DNA from: an uncultured Collinsella sp.
Lineage (GTDB): Bacteria > Actinomycetota > Coriobacteriia > Coriobacteriales > Coriobacteriaceae
Direction of reading: 5' to 3'
NCBI GenBank assembly: GCA_900754435.1
Contig: CAAECT010000119.1
Location: 1-7,751, forward strand
DNA length: 7,751 nucleotides
Position 1 is the first letter of the stretch, and the number at the start of each line of letters is the position of its first letter. This document shows, one piece after another, positions 1 to 5,733 of this stretch. Both the position numbers and the translations under genes were made by a program. The notes under the pieces were generated by a model. That model saw nothing but the letters and a program-made list of their open reading frames with translations. It did no database searches and was not told the DNA's origin.

Positions 1-1191
1 GGCCAGCAGCTCCTCGACGACCTCGACGGCGTCCCCAACAACCTTGTACTGGGCAGCACCGAAAATGGGGGCATCCGGGTCCTCGTTAATGGCGATAATG
101 CACTCCGCCCCACCGATGCCGGCAAGATGCTGAATGGCGCCCGAAACACCGATACTCACGAGAAGCTTGGGCGAAACCGATACGCCCGTCTGGCCAATCT
201 GATGGCGATACTCCAACCAGCCGGCCTCCACGACAGGTCGCGTGCAGCCAAGCTCGGCTCCCAGAGCCTCGGCGAGCCTTCGCATCAACGGCAGGTTTTT
301 CTTGGAACCAATGCCGCGACCCACCACGACCAGGCACTCGGCATTGGCGATCGAGGGCTGCTGTCCCCACTCCTCGGCGGGAATCGAGATCTCGACACGA
401 GCCTTAGCATCATCCGCAAGCGATATCTGGGTGATCGTGCCAGAGCGGCCGTAGTCGAAGTCGGGAGCCTTAAAGATACCGGGGCGCACCGTTGCCATCT
501 GCGGACGGTGGTTGGGGCAAATGATGGTGGCCATCAGGTTGCCGCCAAACGCCGGACGCGTCTGTTGCAGCAGTCCCGTCTCTGCATCCATCGAAAGTAC
601 GGTGCAGTCAGCCGTAAGGCCCGTCTGCAAACGCACGGCAACGCCGGGTGCCAGTTCGCGACCAAAAGCGGTCGCACCGTATAGGATGGCCTCGGGTTTG
701 CGTTCGGCTACCAAATCGCAGATCAAGCGGGCGTAGACCTCCGCATCGTTTTGGCGCAGGCGCTCGTCGCGACAGGTCAGGACTTCGTCGGCGCCCGCGC
801 AAACCAGATGCTCCAGGTCCCCGAGCGAGCCCTCGGGGCTCATGCCGACCAGTGCCACCAGACGGCAGCCGCGAGCATCGGCAAGCTCGCGCCCCTTGCC
901 CATAAGCTCATAGGCAACGGGAGTCACCGTATCGCGCTCGTCGGTCTGCGCGAATACCCAAATGTCTCGATATGCATCAAGGTCCACCGCACCAGCAGCC
1001 TCGTCACGCTCGATCGAGATAGCGTTGACAGGGCAGGCGTCGACACACCCACCGCATAGGATGCAGCCGTCGGTTACATGGGCGCATCGGTTGGGTCGCT
1101 CGCCTTCCACTACGATGCCGCCCGAGGCACAGGCACGAACGCAGCGACCGCAGCCGATACAGGCTTCGCTATCGATAATCAGTCCGCTCAT
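1..1191 (-). CDS. etfA: Electron transfer flavoprotein alpha subunit with N-terminal 2x[4Fe-4S] ferredoxin domain (3' end outside window)
   Basis: The alpha subunit of an ETF carries electrons between a flavin dehydrogenase, NAD and ferredoxin. Translation from ATG at 1191 gives 397 residues with no stop before the window edge, so only a short tail is missing. Residues 1-60 form a ferredoxin domain with two full motifs, CIGCGRCVRAC (Cys 11, 14, 17, 21) and CILCGGCVDACP (Cys 43, 46, 49, 53). Residues about 75-260 are the ETF alpha/beta domain (HRPQMATVRPG near 228-238). Residues about 285-397 are the FAD domain, with GRGIGSKKN (291-299), QIGQTG (331-336), SIGVSGAIQHLAG (346-358) and AINEDPDAPIF (367-377), the known EtfA FAD-binding pattern. 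The ATG directly follows the etfB TAG, so the genes are co-translated. Ferredoxin-fused EtfA is known from the A. woodii caffeyl-CoA reductase (CarE) and lactate dehydrogenase (LctC) complexes. Family assignment is very secure; the bifurcating or confurcating role is inferred. Confidence 0.96.
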   Translation of the reverse strand, partial: MSGLIIDSEACIGCGRCVRACASGGIVVEGERPNRCAHVTDGCILCGGCVDACPVNAISIERDEAAGAVDLDAYRDIWVFAQTDERDTVTPVAYELMGKGRELADARGCRLVALVGMSPEGSLGDLEHLVCAGADEVLTCRDERLRQNDAEVYARLICDLVAERKPEAILYGATAFGRELAPGVAVRLQTGLTADCTVLSMDAETGLLQQTRPAFGGNLMATIICPNHRPQMATVRPGIFKAPDFDYGRSGTITQISLADDAKARVEISIPAEEWGQQPSIANAECLVVVGRGIGSKKNLPLMRRLAEALGAELGCTRPVVEAGWLEYRHQIGQTGVSVSPKLLVSIGVSGAIQHLAGIGGAECIIAINEDPDAPIFGAAQYKVVGDAVEVVEELLA

Positions 1192-2007
1192 CTATGCCAT
1201 CCCCTCGATAATCTTGGCAAGTTTTACCGCCTGCTCGGACGCCGTTCCCTCAACGGCCTCGCACGTTTGGTCACGGTCGGGCACAAACGAGCGCACGACC
1301 TGTGTCGGCGACCCGGCAAGACCGCAACGCGCGGGGTCGGCGTTCACGTCGGCGGCACTGACCACGCGCACGTCCGCCTCCTCCGCCGCGCGAATACCGG
1401 CAATACTCGGCATACGCAACTGGCCAATCTCCTTGGCAGTCGTCATCGCGCACGGCATCTCAAGATACACCGTCTCCTCGCCGGCATCGCATCCGTGAAT
1501 GAGCGCCAGCGAACCACAGGTCGTAAAGCCCGCGCTCTGCACGCAACTCACGTCGGTCACGCAGGGAATCTCAAAGGCACCGGCAAGCTCGGGACCAATC
1601 TGGGCCGTATCGCCATCCACCGCCATCTTGCCGCAGATGAGCAGGTCGAAGTCCTCGTCGAGCGCCTCGATGCCGCATTTGAGAGCATAGGTGGTCGCCA
1701 GGGTATCGGCACCTGCAAAGGCGCGATCGGTCAGCAGCAGCGCGTCGTCGGCGCCTCGGGCGATGCAGTCGCGCAGCAGCGACTCGGTCGCGGGGATGCC
1801 CATCGACACCACCGTCACGCGCACATCCATGCCAAAGCCGATAAAGTCGTCCTTCAGCGCCAGCGCGCATTCCAAAGCGCTCGCATCAAAGGGATTAATG
1901 ACCGCCTGCTTGCCATCGCGCACGATGGTATTGGTCTTGGGGTCCATCTTGACCTCGGTGCTGCCCGGCACGGCCTTGACGCACACCACCATATGGAAAT
2001 CGCTCAT
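1192..2007 (-). CDS. etfB: Electron transfer flavoprotein beta subunit, bifurcating-type
   Basis: This is the partner of the downstream EtfA; together they bind FAD and pass electrons between the dehydrogenase flavin, NAD(H) and ferredoxin. From ATG at 2007 it is 271 residues, usual for EtfB (about 260). Visible motifs are MVVCVKAVPG at the start, INPFDASALECAL, VTVVSMGIPATESLLR, DRAFAGADTLATTYAL, ICGKMAVDGDTAQIGPELA, LRMPSIAGIRAA and GSPTQVVRSFVP near the end. The DRAFAGADT and DGDTAQIGP stretches are as I recall them from NAD-linked bifurcating EtfB proteins; mitochondrial-type EtfB differs there. Start choice: a GTG at 2013 overlaps the dehydrogenase stop (GTGA), but the GGGGG ribosome site (2017-2021) lies only 3 bases from it and 9 from the ATG, so I prefer the ATG. 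The GTG would add two residues. The gene ends in TAG immediately before the etfA ATG. Confidence 0.95.
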   Translation of the reverse strand: MSDFHMVVCVKAVPGSTEVKMDPKTNTIVRDGKQAVINPFDASALECALALKDDFIGFGMDVRVTVVSMGIPATESLLRDCIARGADDALLLTDRAFAGADTLATTYALKCGIEALDEDFDLLICGKMAVDGDTAQIGPELAGAFEIPCVTDVSCVQSAGFTTCGSLALIHGCDAGEETVYLEMPCAMTTAKEIGQLRMPSIAGIRAAEEADVRVVSAADVNADPARCGLAGSPTQVVRSFVPDRDQTCEAVEGTASEQAVKLAKIIEGMA

Positions 2008-2009
2008 CT

Positions 2010-3611
2010 TCACGCGCCCCCTTTCTGGACGAGCTCATCCAAGAGCTTCTCCGAAAACAGGTTGCCGCGACCCAGCTGCCCGTCGGGATCGAGCTGGAGC
2101 TTGAGCCGCGCCGACTCGACCATGGCCTCGTGACCGTACATCGTCTCTAAGAAGCCCGCCTTGATCTTGCCGACGCCGTGCTCGGCAGAAACGGCACCGC
2201 CCATAGCCGTTACCTCCGCAGCCCACTGGGCAAACAGCTCGCCACCGCGACGGTAGTCCTGCGCATCGCGCGGCAGGATGTTCACATGCAGATGGTTGTT
2301 ACCGATGTGCCCCCAGGCAGCAGATTCAAGCCCGCTTTCGGCCAGTGTGCGGCGATAGAGGGCCACGACATCGGCAAGGCGTGCATTGGGCACCGACATG
2401 TCCGAACCCAGTTTGGTGATGGTGGGATCCGTGCGGCGACGCTCGTCGATAAGCATGTTGACGCTCTCAGGCACCGCGTGGCGGAAGAACCGCTGGCACT
2501 CGCGATCAACCTCGGTGCGCGCGACCCATGTCGCATCGTCGCGGCCACCCGCAAACTCGAGCACCCATCCCAGGTGGTACAGTTCCTCGGTCGCCTGGGC
2601 CTCGTCATCGCAGTCGAGCTCCACGTAGACACAGACCTTGGCCTCTTTGTCGAGCGCCGGCAGCGAGGCAAACGCCGTCGACTGCTCGCGCTGGCGACGT
2701 AGAATATCCAGGGCGCCAGCGTCGAAGTACTCGATGGCAGCCGCATGGGACAGGACGGGACGCATGGAATCGGTAAAGGACACGGCCTTGTCTTCGCTAT
2801 TGAAAAAGCAGCTCACACCCCAAACGACCGCAGGCGCCGCCTGCAGGGCAATCTCGAGCTCGGTGATAACGCCGAGCGTGCCACAAGCACCGATAAAGAG
2901 GTCGATGGCGTCCATTTCGTCCGCAACGAAATAGCCTGAGGCATTTTTTGTCTTGGGCATGGTATAGCCGGGAAGATCGAGCTCGAGCGTACGGCCCACT
3001 GCCGTCACGAGCGACAGGTGGCGGCCCTGGGCAAAAGCCTCGCCGCGCTGAAGCTCAAGCAAATCGCCATCAGCCAGCGCGACGTGGAGTCCCGTGATAT
3101 GTGGGCGCATGGGACCGTAGGCGTAGCTGCGGGCACCAGAGGCGTTACATGCCGCCATGCCGCCCAGACAGGCAGATGCCTCGGTGGGATCGGTGGGAAA
3201 GAACTGCTCGGGGGCCTCTTGGAACTCCTCGTAGGCCTCAAGCGATGCCTGGTCCCAACCAGCAGTCGGCAGCACCTTCTTGCTCAGCTGCTTGCGCAGC
3301 TCCGAGAGCACAACGCCCGGCTCCACGCGCAGCAGAAATTGGCCTTGTTCATCGCGGCGAAGGCCCAAGTAGCGATTCATACGGGAAGTATTGAGGATAT
3401 GCCCGCCGTGGGGCACGGCACCGGCGGCAAGGCCGGTTCGGGCGCCCTGAACCGTTACCGGGACACGCTCGGCATGGAGCTTTTCCAAAATGGCACGGAC
3501 CTCGTCTTCCGTTGTCGGAAACGAGATGCTCGAGGCCTCGCCCGATGCGCGAGACTCATCGCGACCATACTCTTCGAACTCGTCGGTGAAGGGTTTGATG
3601 GTTGCAGACAC
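2010..3611 (-). CDS. FAD-linked 2-hydroxyacid dehydrogenase (GlcD / D-lactate dehydrogenase family), probable lactate dehydrogenase of an Ldh-EtfAB complex
   Basis: A flavoprotein of the PCMH/FAD-linked oxidase C family that oxidises a 2-hydroxyacid, most likely lactate, and hands electrons to EtfAB. It has 533 residues, somewhat long for the family. The N-terminal FAD domain spans about 28-260, with QGARTGLAAGAVP (55-67), GGMAACNASGARSYAYG (150-166) and GACGTLGVITE (241-251). The C-terminal cap and catalytic part spans about 260-525. HIGNNHLHVN (435-444) and SAEHGVGKIK (475-484) supply His435, His442 and Glu477, matching by motif the metal-binding His-His-Glu of D-2-hydroxyglutarate dehydrogenase and relatives. 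The usual GDGN between the two histidines reads GNNH here. The GTG start at 3611 follows a GGAG core by 5 bases. It is the first gene of an ldh-etfB-etfA operon. Glycolate or 2-hydroxyglutarate remain possible substrates; the ETF partners favour lactate. Confidence 0.9.
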   Translation of the reverse strand: MSATIKPFTDEFEEYGRDESRASGEASSISFPTTEDEVRAILEKLHAERVPVTVQGARTGLAAGAVPHGGHILNTSRMNRYLGLRRDEQGQFLLRVEPGVVLSELRKQLSKKVLPTAGWDQASLEAYEEFQEAPEQFFPTDPTEASACLGGMAACNASGARSYAYGPMRPHITGLHVALADGDLLELQRGEAFAQGRHLSLVTAVGRTLELDLPGYTMPKTKNASGYFVADEMDAIDLFIGACGTLGVITELEIALQAAPAVVWGVSCFFNSEDKAVSFTDSMRPVLSHAAAIEYFDAGALDILRRQREQSTAFASLPALDKEAKVCVYVELDCDDEAQATEELYHLGWVLEFAGGRDDATWVARTEVDRECQRFFRHAVPESVNMLIDERRRTDPTITKLGSDMSVPNARLADVVALYRRTLAESGLESAAWGHIGNNHLHVNILPRDAQDYRRGGELFAQWAAEVTAMGGAVSAEHGVGKIKAGFLETMYGHEAMVESARLKLQLDPDGQLGRGNLFSEKLLDELVQKGGA

Positions 3612-3616
3612 GCGAA

Positions 3617-3626
3617 CTCCCCCTTT
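3617..3626 (-). promoter_or_regulatory. Ribosome binding site of the dehydrogenase gene
   Basis: On the minus strand this reads AAAGGGGGAG, followed by 5 bases and GTG at 3611. It decides for the GTG start, because no in-frame ATG is as well placed. The same AAAGGGGG core recurs ahead of etfB (2017-2024), suggesting both genes are strongly translated. Confidence 0.75.
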
Positions 3627-3693
3627 AGCTAACTACAGTGTTTGCAGGGAGATGTTACCGCATCGTTTCGTCGACGTGTTCGAGACCGTCTCC

Positions 3694-3721
3694 ATAATTG
3701 GCGATTTTTACGTTCGTGCAA
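3694..3721 (-). promoter_or_regulatory. Weak candidate promoter for the ldh-etfB-etfA operon
   Basis: On the minus strand TTGCAC (3716-3721) and AATTAT (3694-3699) are 16 bases apart, matching the sigma-70 consensus at 3 of 6 and 4 of 6 positions. This would give a leader of roughly 75 bases before the GTG. The leader contains the perfect inverted repeat GAGAC-C-GTCTC (3682-3692) and the palindrome CGTCGACG (3669-3676), either of which could be an operator. The match is poor, so this is only a candidate. Confidence 0.25.
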
Positions 3722-3850
3722 TTCGGCGAGCGGCTTGATTTCCTCGGTAGACGATGCTTTTGACAAATATCGCCCCGCCGTCGCCGACCGCGCGATTGTC
3801 GCTTGAAAAAAGTTGGAGTATTTTTTGCCGCCTTTTACCTGCGGAGACAC

Positions 3851-3885
3851 CAATCCGTCAAGCATTTGGTCAGCAATTGGTCAAG
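3851..3885 (+). repeat. Three tandem imperfect 11-12-base direct repeats
   Basis: The units are CAATCCGTCAAG (3851-3862), CATTTGGTCAG (3863-3873) and CAATTGGTCAAG (3874-3885), approximating CAATTGGTCAAG. The 11-12-base period is about one DNA helix turn, as expected for a regulator binding side by side on one face. They lie 73-107 bases upstream of the 98-residue gene. The pattern is directly visible; an operator role is inference. Confidence 0.5.
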
Positions 3886-3893
3886 TAGTGGCT

Positions 3894-3936
3894 GATACCG
3901 TCGGCATCGACAGCCAAAACCGACAGAAGTTTTGGC
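3894..3936 (+). promoter_or_regulatory. Near-palindrome plus perfect 8-bp hairpin in the leader of the 98-residue gene
   Basis: GATACCG-T-CGGCATC (3894-3908) is a dyad with one mismatch. It is followed by GCCAAAAC (3913-3920), 8 loop bases, and GTTTTGGC (3929-3936), a perfect inverted repeat. The hairpin ends 9 bases before the AGGGAGG ribosome site (3946-3952). It is not followed by a T run, so it is not a normal terminator. It could be an operator or a structured mRNA leader. Confidence 0.45.
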
Positions 3937-3957
3937 CCCAGAAGCAGGGAGGTTCCC

Positions 3958-4254
3958 ATGGCATATTACTGGCCCCAGTACGGCATCGCCATCGAAGTCG
4001 ACGACGATCCCCATCTCCTGCCTTTCGACGAAGAGGCATTCCCCGATACGACGGTCTACCACGTTACCACCGATGTGATCTGCGACCCCGAGTCGTTCTC
4101 GGCGCTCGCCCACCGCATCGCGCATACCCACGACATCGAGCTCCCTCCCGACTTCGACGAGCTTGTCTACTCACGCCGCCTGATGCTTCACATGCTCTTT
4201 GGAGCGAACCCGTCCACCTTTGCGCGCATCTATACCGCCAAGGATGCCGCATGA
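3958..4254 (+). CDS. Small uncharacterised protein, possible truncated Vsr/DUF559-like nuclease fold
   Basis: A 98-residue protein with no signal peptide or membrane segment, so probably cytosolic, and acidic. The ATG at 3958 follows AGGGAGG (3946-3952) by 5 bases, a strong site. Residues 4-19 (YWPQYGIAIEVDDDPH) resemble the core strand of DUF559/Vsr-type PD-(D/E)xK-like proteins, where a motif of the form Y-P-IAIEvDG-H is usual. Residues about 30-56 (TVYHVTTDVICDPESF and the helix after it) look like the following strand and helix of that fold. The front half of a nuclease, with its other catalytic residues, is absent, so activity is doubtful. It overlaps the next gene by ATGA, implying coupled translation. 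The coding call is firm; the fold resemblance is from motif memory only, and the function is unknown. Confidence 0.8.
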   Translation: MAYYWPQYGIAIEVDDDPHLLPFDEEAFPDTTVYHVTTDVICDPESFSALAHRIAHTHDIELPPDFDELVYSRRLMLHMLFGANPSTFARIYTAKDAA

Positions 4255-4760
4255 GCGCGAAGAAGCCACCCCACTTTGCAGGCCTGGGTCGTCGCAAGAA
4301 GCTCATCCTTGCCTGTTTGGCCATCGTCTGTGCCCTTGTCGCCGTAGGACTATACGCTTGGCAGTCGCAGCCCGTACCCGAGGCGGGCGCTTCGGTTACG
4401 ACGGCCGAGGGCAAAACGCGTCAGGAAATCCAAGATGAGCTCGACGCCATCGTCCGCGACAACATGATGACGATTTCGGTCGCACCGGTCGCTCAGCTGC
4501 AGGAGGACGGCAAGCTGCGCGTCAACGTGCAAAACGTCCAAGACAATAAATTTCCCCAGCGATTCCGCGTCATCCAAAACGACGAGACCATGTACGAATC
4601 CGGTGTGGTCGAGACCGGCAAGACAATCGAAACGTGCCCCGCCGGCGACATCAAAGAAGGCGAGGCGTACATCGAGATCCAGGCACTCGATGCCAAGACC
4701 CTCGACAGCCACGGCAATCCGACACGTGTCAAGGTGCGGGTTGAGCAAGCCGAGAACTAG
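4251..4760 (+). CDS. Single-pass membrane protein with extracellular beta-sandwich-like domain
   Basis: A 169-residue protein starting at the ATG that overlaps the previous stop (ATGA). A basic stretch (GRRKK, 13-17) precedes one hydrophobic segment at about 18-37, giving an N-in, C-out anchor. Residues about 50-72 look helical (KTRQEIQDELDAIVRDNMM). Residues about 74-166 are strand-rich: TISVAPVAQLQEDGKLRVNVQN, then RFRVIQNDETMYESGVVETGKTIE (about 105-128), EGEAYIEIQALD and PTRVKVRV. The pattern of a polar ligand strand, YESG, V-x-x-GKTI and a closing Y-x-E-I-x-A strand resembles small extracellular domains I recall from Gram-positive surface clusters. Cys22 could mimic a lipobox, but the hydrophobic run continues well past it. 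Only the coupling to a cytosolic-looking partner hints at a role; function unknown. Confidence 0.83.
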   Translation: MSAKKPPHFAGLGRRKKLILACLAIVCALVAVGLYAWQSQPVPEAGASVTTAEGKTRQEIQDELDAIVRDNMMTISVAPVAQLQEDGKLRVNVQNVQDNKFPQRFRVIQNDETMYESGVVETGKTIETCPAGDIKEGEAYIEIQALDAKTLDSHGNPTRVKVRVEQAEN

Positions 4761-4799
4761 CTTTTCCGGCCGACGCGGCACCGCACGCAATTCACCAGC

Positions 4800-4836
4800 A
4801 TTCGTCCAATCATCGCGGGGACGGCCCGCGGCGAAT
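4800..4836 (+). repeat. Two-step inverted repeat in the leader of the surface-protein operon
   Basis: The outer arms are ATTCG (4800-4804) and CGAAT (4832-4836); the inner arms are CGCGGG (4814-4819) and CCCGCG (4825-4830) with loop GACGG. It ends just before the ribosome site AAGGA (4840-4844) of the next gene. There is no T run after it, so it is either a weak terminator for the preceding pair or a structured leader of the surface operon. Confidence 0.4.
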
Positions 4837-4850
4837 AGAAAGGAACGACC

Positions 4851-5450
4851 ATGGACATCACCAGGAACATGAACGGAGCCAGAGCGCTCGTCGTGGGCGC
4901 AGGGCTCGCGCTCGCGCTCGCAATGGGCGCCGCCCCGACGCCAGCTATGGCAGCCGGGCGCGTTGGAACCACGAAAGTAATGGTCAGGACCGAGATCGAC
5001 AACGTTGAGTTCAAAGTTCCGACGGTTATTCCCTTCGTCGCCAAGGCCGACGGCACGCTTCAGGGCCCCTCAGAAGACGCGACCACCATCGACAATCATT
5101 CGGCCTACGGCATCCATGTCACCAACATGAAGATCGACGCCATGAACACCTGGACCATTGCTGCCGACGCCAAAGCCGGAACCGCACAGAACTCCATCGA
5201 CTTTAAGGTCGGCCCCGACGGCGCACTCCAGAACGCCAGCGCCGCAACGCAGGGGACGGGCCTCGATCTTTCCAAGAATGCAGCCTTCGACATGGGCTAC
5301 CAGGGCATTGCCGGCGGCAAGGACAAAATTAAGCTCAAGACAAGCGGAAACGTCGCCCGCGTCACGCGCGACATCTTCCGCGTAACCGGCGAAGGCGATC
5401 AGGTTGCAACGATCACCTGGACGGTCGAGCCCGGTGCGCACACGGCATAA
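4851..5450 (+). CDS. Secreted beta-sandwich-like protein, cell-surface candidate
   Basis: A 199-residue exported protein. The ATG at 4851 follows AAGGA by 6 bases. Residues 1-34 are a Sec signal peptide with an alanine-rich core and an AMA cleavage site near 32-34. The mature part is one strand-rich domain: VEFKVPTVIPFVAKADGTL (52-70), P73, IDNHSAYGIHVTNMKI (80-95), W101, and the closing strand ATITWTVEP (186-194). The V-P-T-x-I-P-F ... DG ... P ... N-x-S ... I-x-V pattern ending in TITWT is common in Gram-positive surface domains and resembles the end of WxL domains, though a full WxL domain is not evident. It has no cysteine, no sorting motif and no C-terminal membrane segment, so it is either released or held by the neighbouring proteins. 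The next gene starts inside its last codons. Exact role unknown. Confidence 0.86.
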   Translation: MDITRNMNGARALVVGAGLALALAMGAAPTPAMAAGRVGTTKVMVRTEIDNVEFKVPTVIPFVAKADGTLQGPSEDATTIDNHSAYGIHVTNMKIDAMNTWTIAADAKAGTAQNSIDFKVGPDGALQNASAATQGTGLDLSKNAAFDMGYQGIAGGKDKIKLKTSGNVARVTRDIFRVTGEGDQVATITWTVEPGAHTA

Positions 5451-5715
5451 GGCTGTCGCCCTGGCCGTCGCCGTCAGCATCCTAGCGTTTGGGCCAGCCA
5501 TGGCCTTTGCCCAGCAAGAACAGGCGCAGGCCGCCACGCAAGTGACGGTCGACCTCTCGGAGCTCGACCGCGGCGACCGCGAGGAACCGTTGGCGCAGAC
5601 AGGCGACAGACGATGGCTCTTGGCAGCAGGCGCCGCAGCAGCAGGCGCGGGGACCGCCGGCCTCGGTCTGCACATCAAACGCAGCCAGAAACAAAACACG
5701 GACAGGCCGCACTAA
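5434..5715 (+). CDS. Mini cell-wall-anchored protein with LAQTG sortase signal
   Basis: A 93-residue protein if begun at GTG 5434, which gives a classic signal peptide: basic MRTRHK, hydrophobic core to about 20, and AMA/AFA cleavage sites near 22-26. The start lies 17 bases inside the previous gene, so translation is likely coupled; the only upstream ribosome-like site is a weak GGACGG. A TTG at 5404 is possible but adds a polar 10-residue extension that spoils the signal peptide. At the C-terminus LAQTG (53-57) is followed by D, a hydrophobic segment (about 61-80) and a basic tail (IKRSQK), the three parts of a sortase sorting signal. LAxTG is the motif known for actinobacterial class E sortases. 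After both cleavages only about 30 acidic residues would remain on the wall, unusually small. It may act as an anchor or adaptor for the larger neighbours; that is inference. Confidence 0.8.
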   Translation: MRTRHKAVALAVAVSILAFGPAMAFAQQEQAQAATQVTVDLSELDRGDREEPLAQTGDRRWLLAAGAAAAGAGTAGLGLHIKRSQKQNTDRPH

Positions 5716-5722
5716 ATTAGCT

Positions 5723-5728
5723 AAGGAG
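5723..5728 (+). promoter_or_regulatory. Ribosome binding site of the 476-residue gene
   Basis: AAGGAG lies 5 bases before ATG 5734, in the 18-base gap after the mini wall-anchor gene. The spacing fixes the start and the short gap supports one operon. Confidence 0.75.
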
Positions 5729-5733
5729 ACCCC

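Larger units (their letters stand above)
3612..3957. other. Divergent intergenic region with control elements
   Basis: These 346 bases separate the minus-strand dehydrogenase operon from the plus-strand gene pair, so the promoters for both directions should lie here. No believable coding frame fills it. The centre (3755-3845) is locally AT-rich, with A and T runs at 3806-3811 and 3820-3826. The right third holds tandem repeats, a near-palindrome and a hairpin, listed separately. I could not find a convincing -35/-10 pair for the plus-strand genes. Confidence 0.7.

Noticed and set aside
1078..2133. 351-codon open frame on the plus strand opposite etfB
   Set aside because: It lies antisense to a clear EtfB with full motifs; its composition is rich in His, Arg and Ala as expected of a GC-rich shadow frame, and it shows no known domain.
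2178..2702. Plus-strand open frame opposite the dehydrogenase
   Set aside because: It is antisense to conserved catalytic motifs on the minus strand and has no ribosome site or family pattern.
3760..3788. Perfect TTGACA as a -35 box on the plus strand
   Set aside because: No -10-like sequence lies 15-19 bases downstream; that stretch is GC-rich.
3813..4250. Long N-terminal extension of the 169-residue membrane protein
   Set aside because: The extra stretch overlaps the whole 98-residue gene, which has a strong ribosome site, and would put the membrane segment in mid-protein. The ATGA start is natural.
4302..4316. Lipobox-like ILAC in the membrane protein (Cys22)
   Set aside because: About 15 hydrophobic residues follow the cysteine, so it lies inside a transmembrane segment, not at a signal peptidase II site.
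5404..5433. TTG start for the mini wall-anchored protein
   Set aside because: It adds 10 polar and basic residues before a signal peptide that is already complete from the GTG at 5434.
5407..5450. WxL-domain ending (TITWTVEP) in the 199-residue protein
   Set aside because: The final strand is similar, but the paired W-x-L signatures of true WxL domains are not visible, so I do not assign the family.
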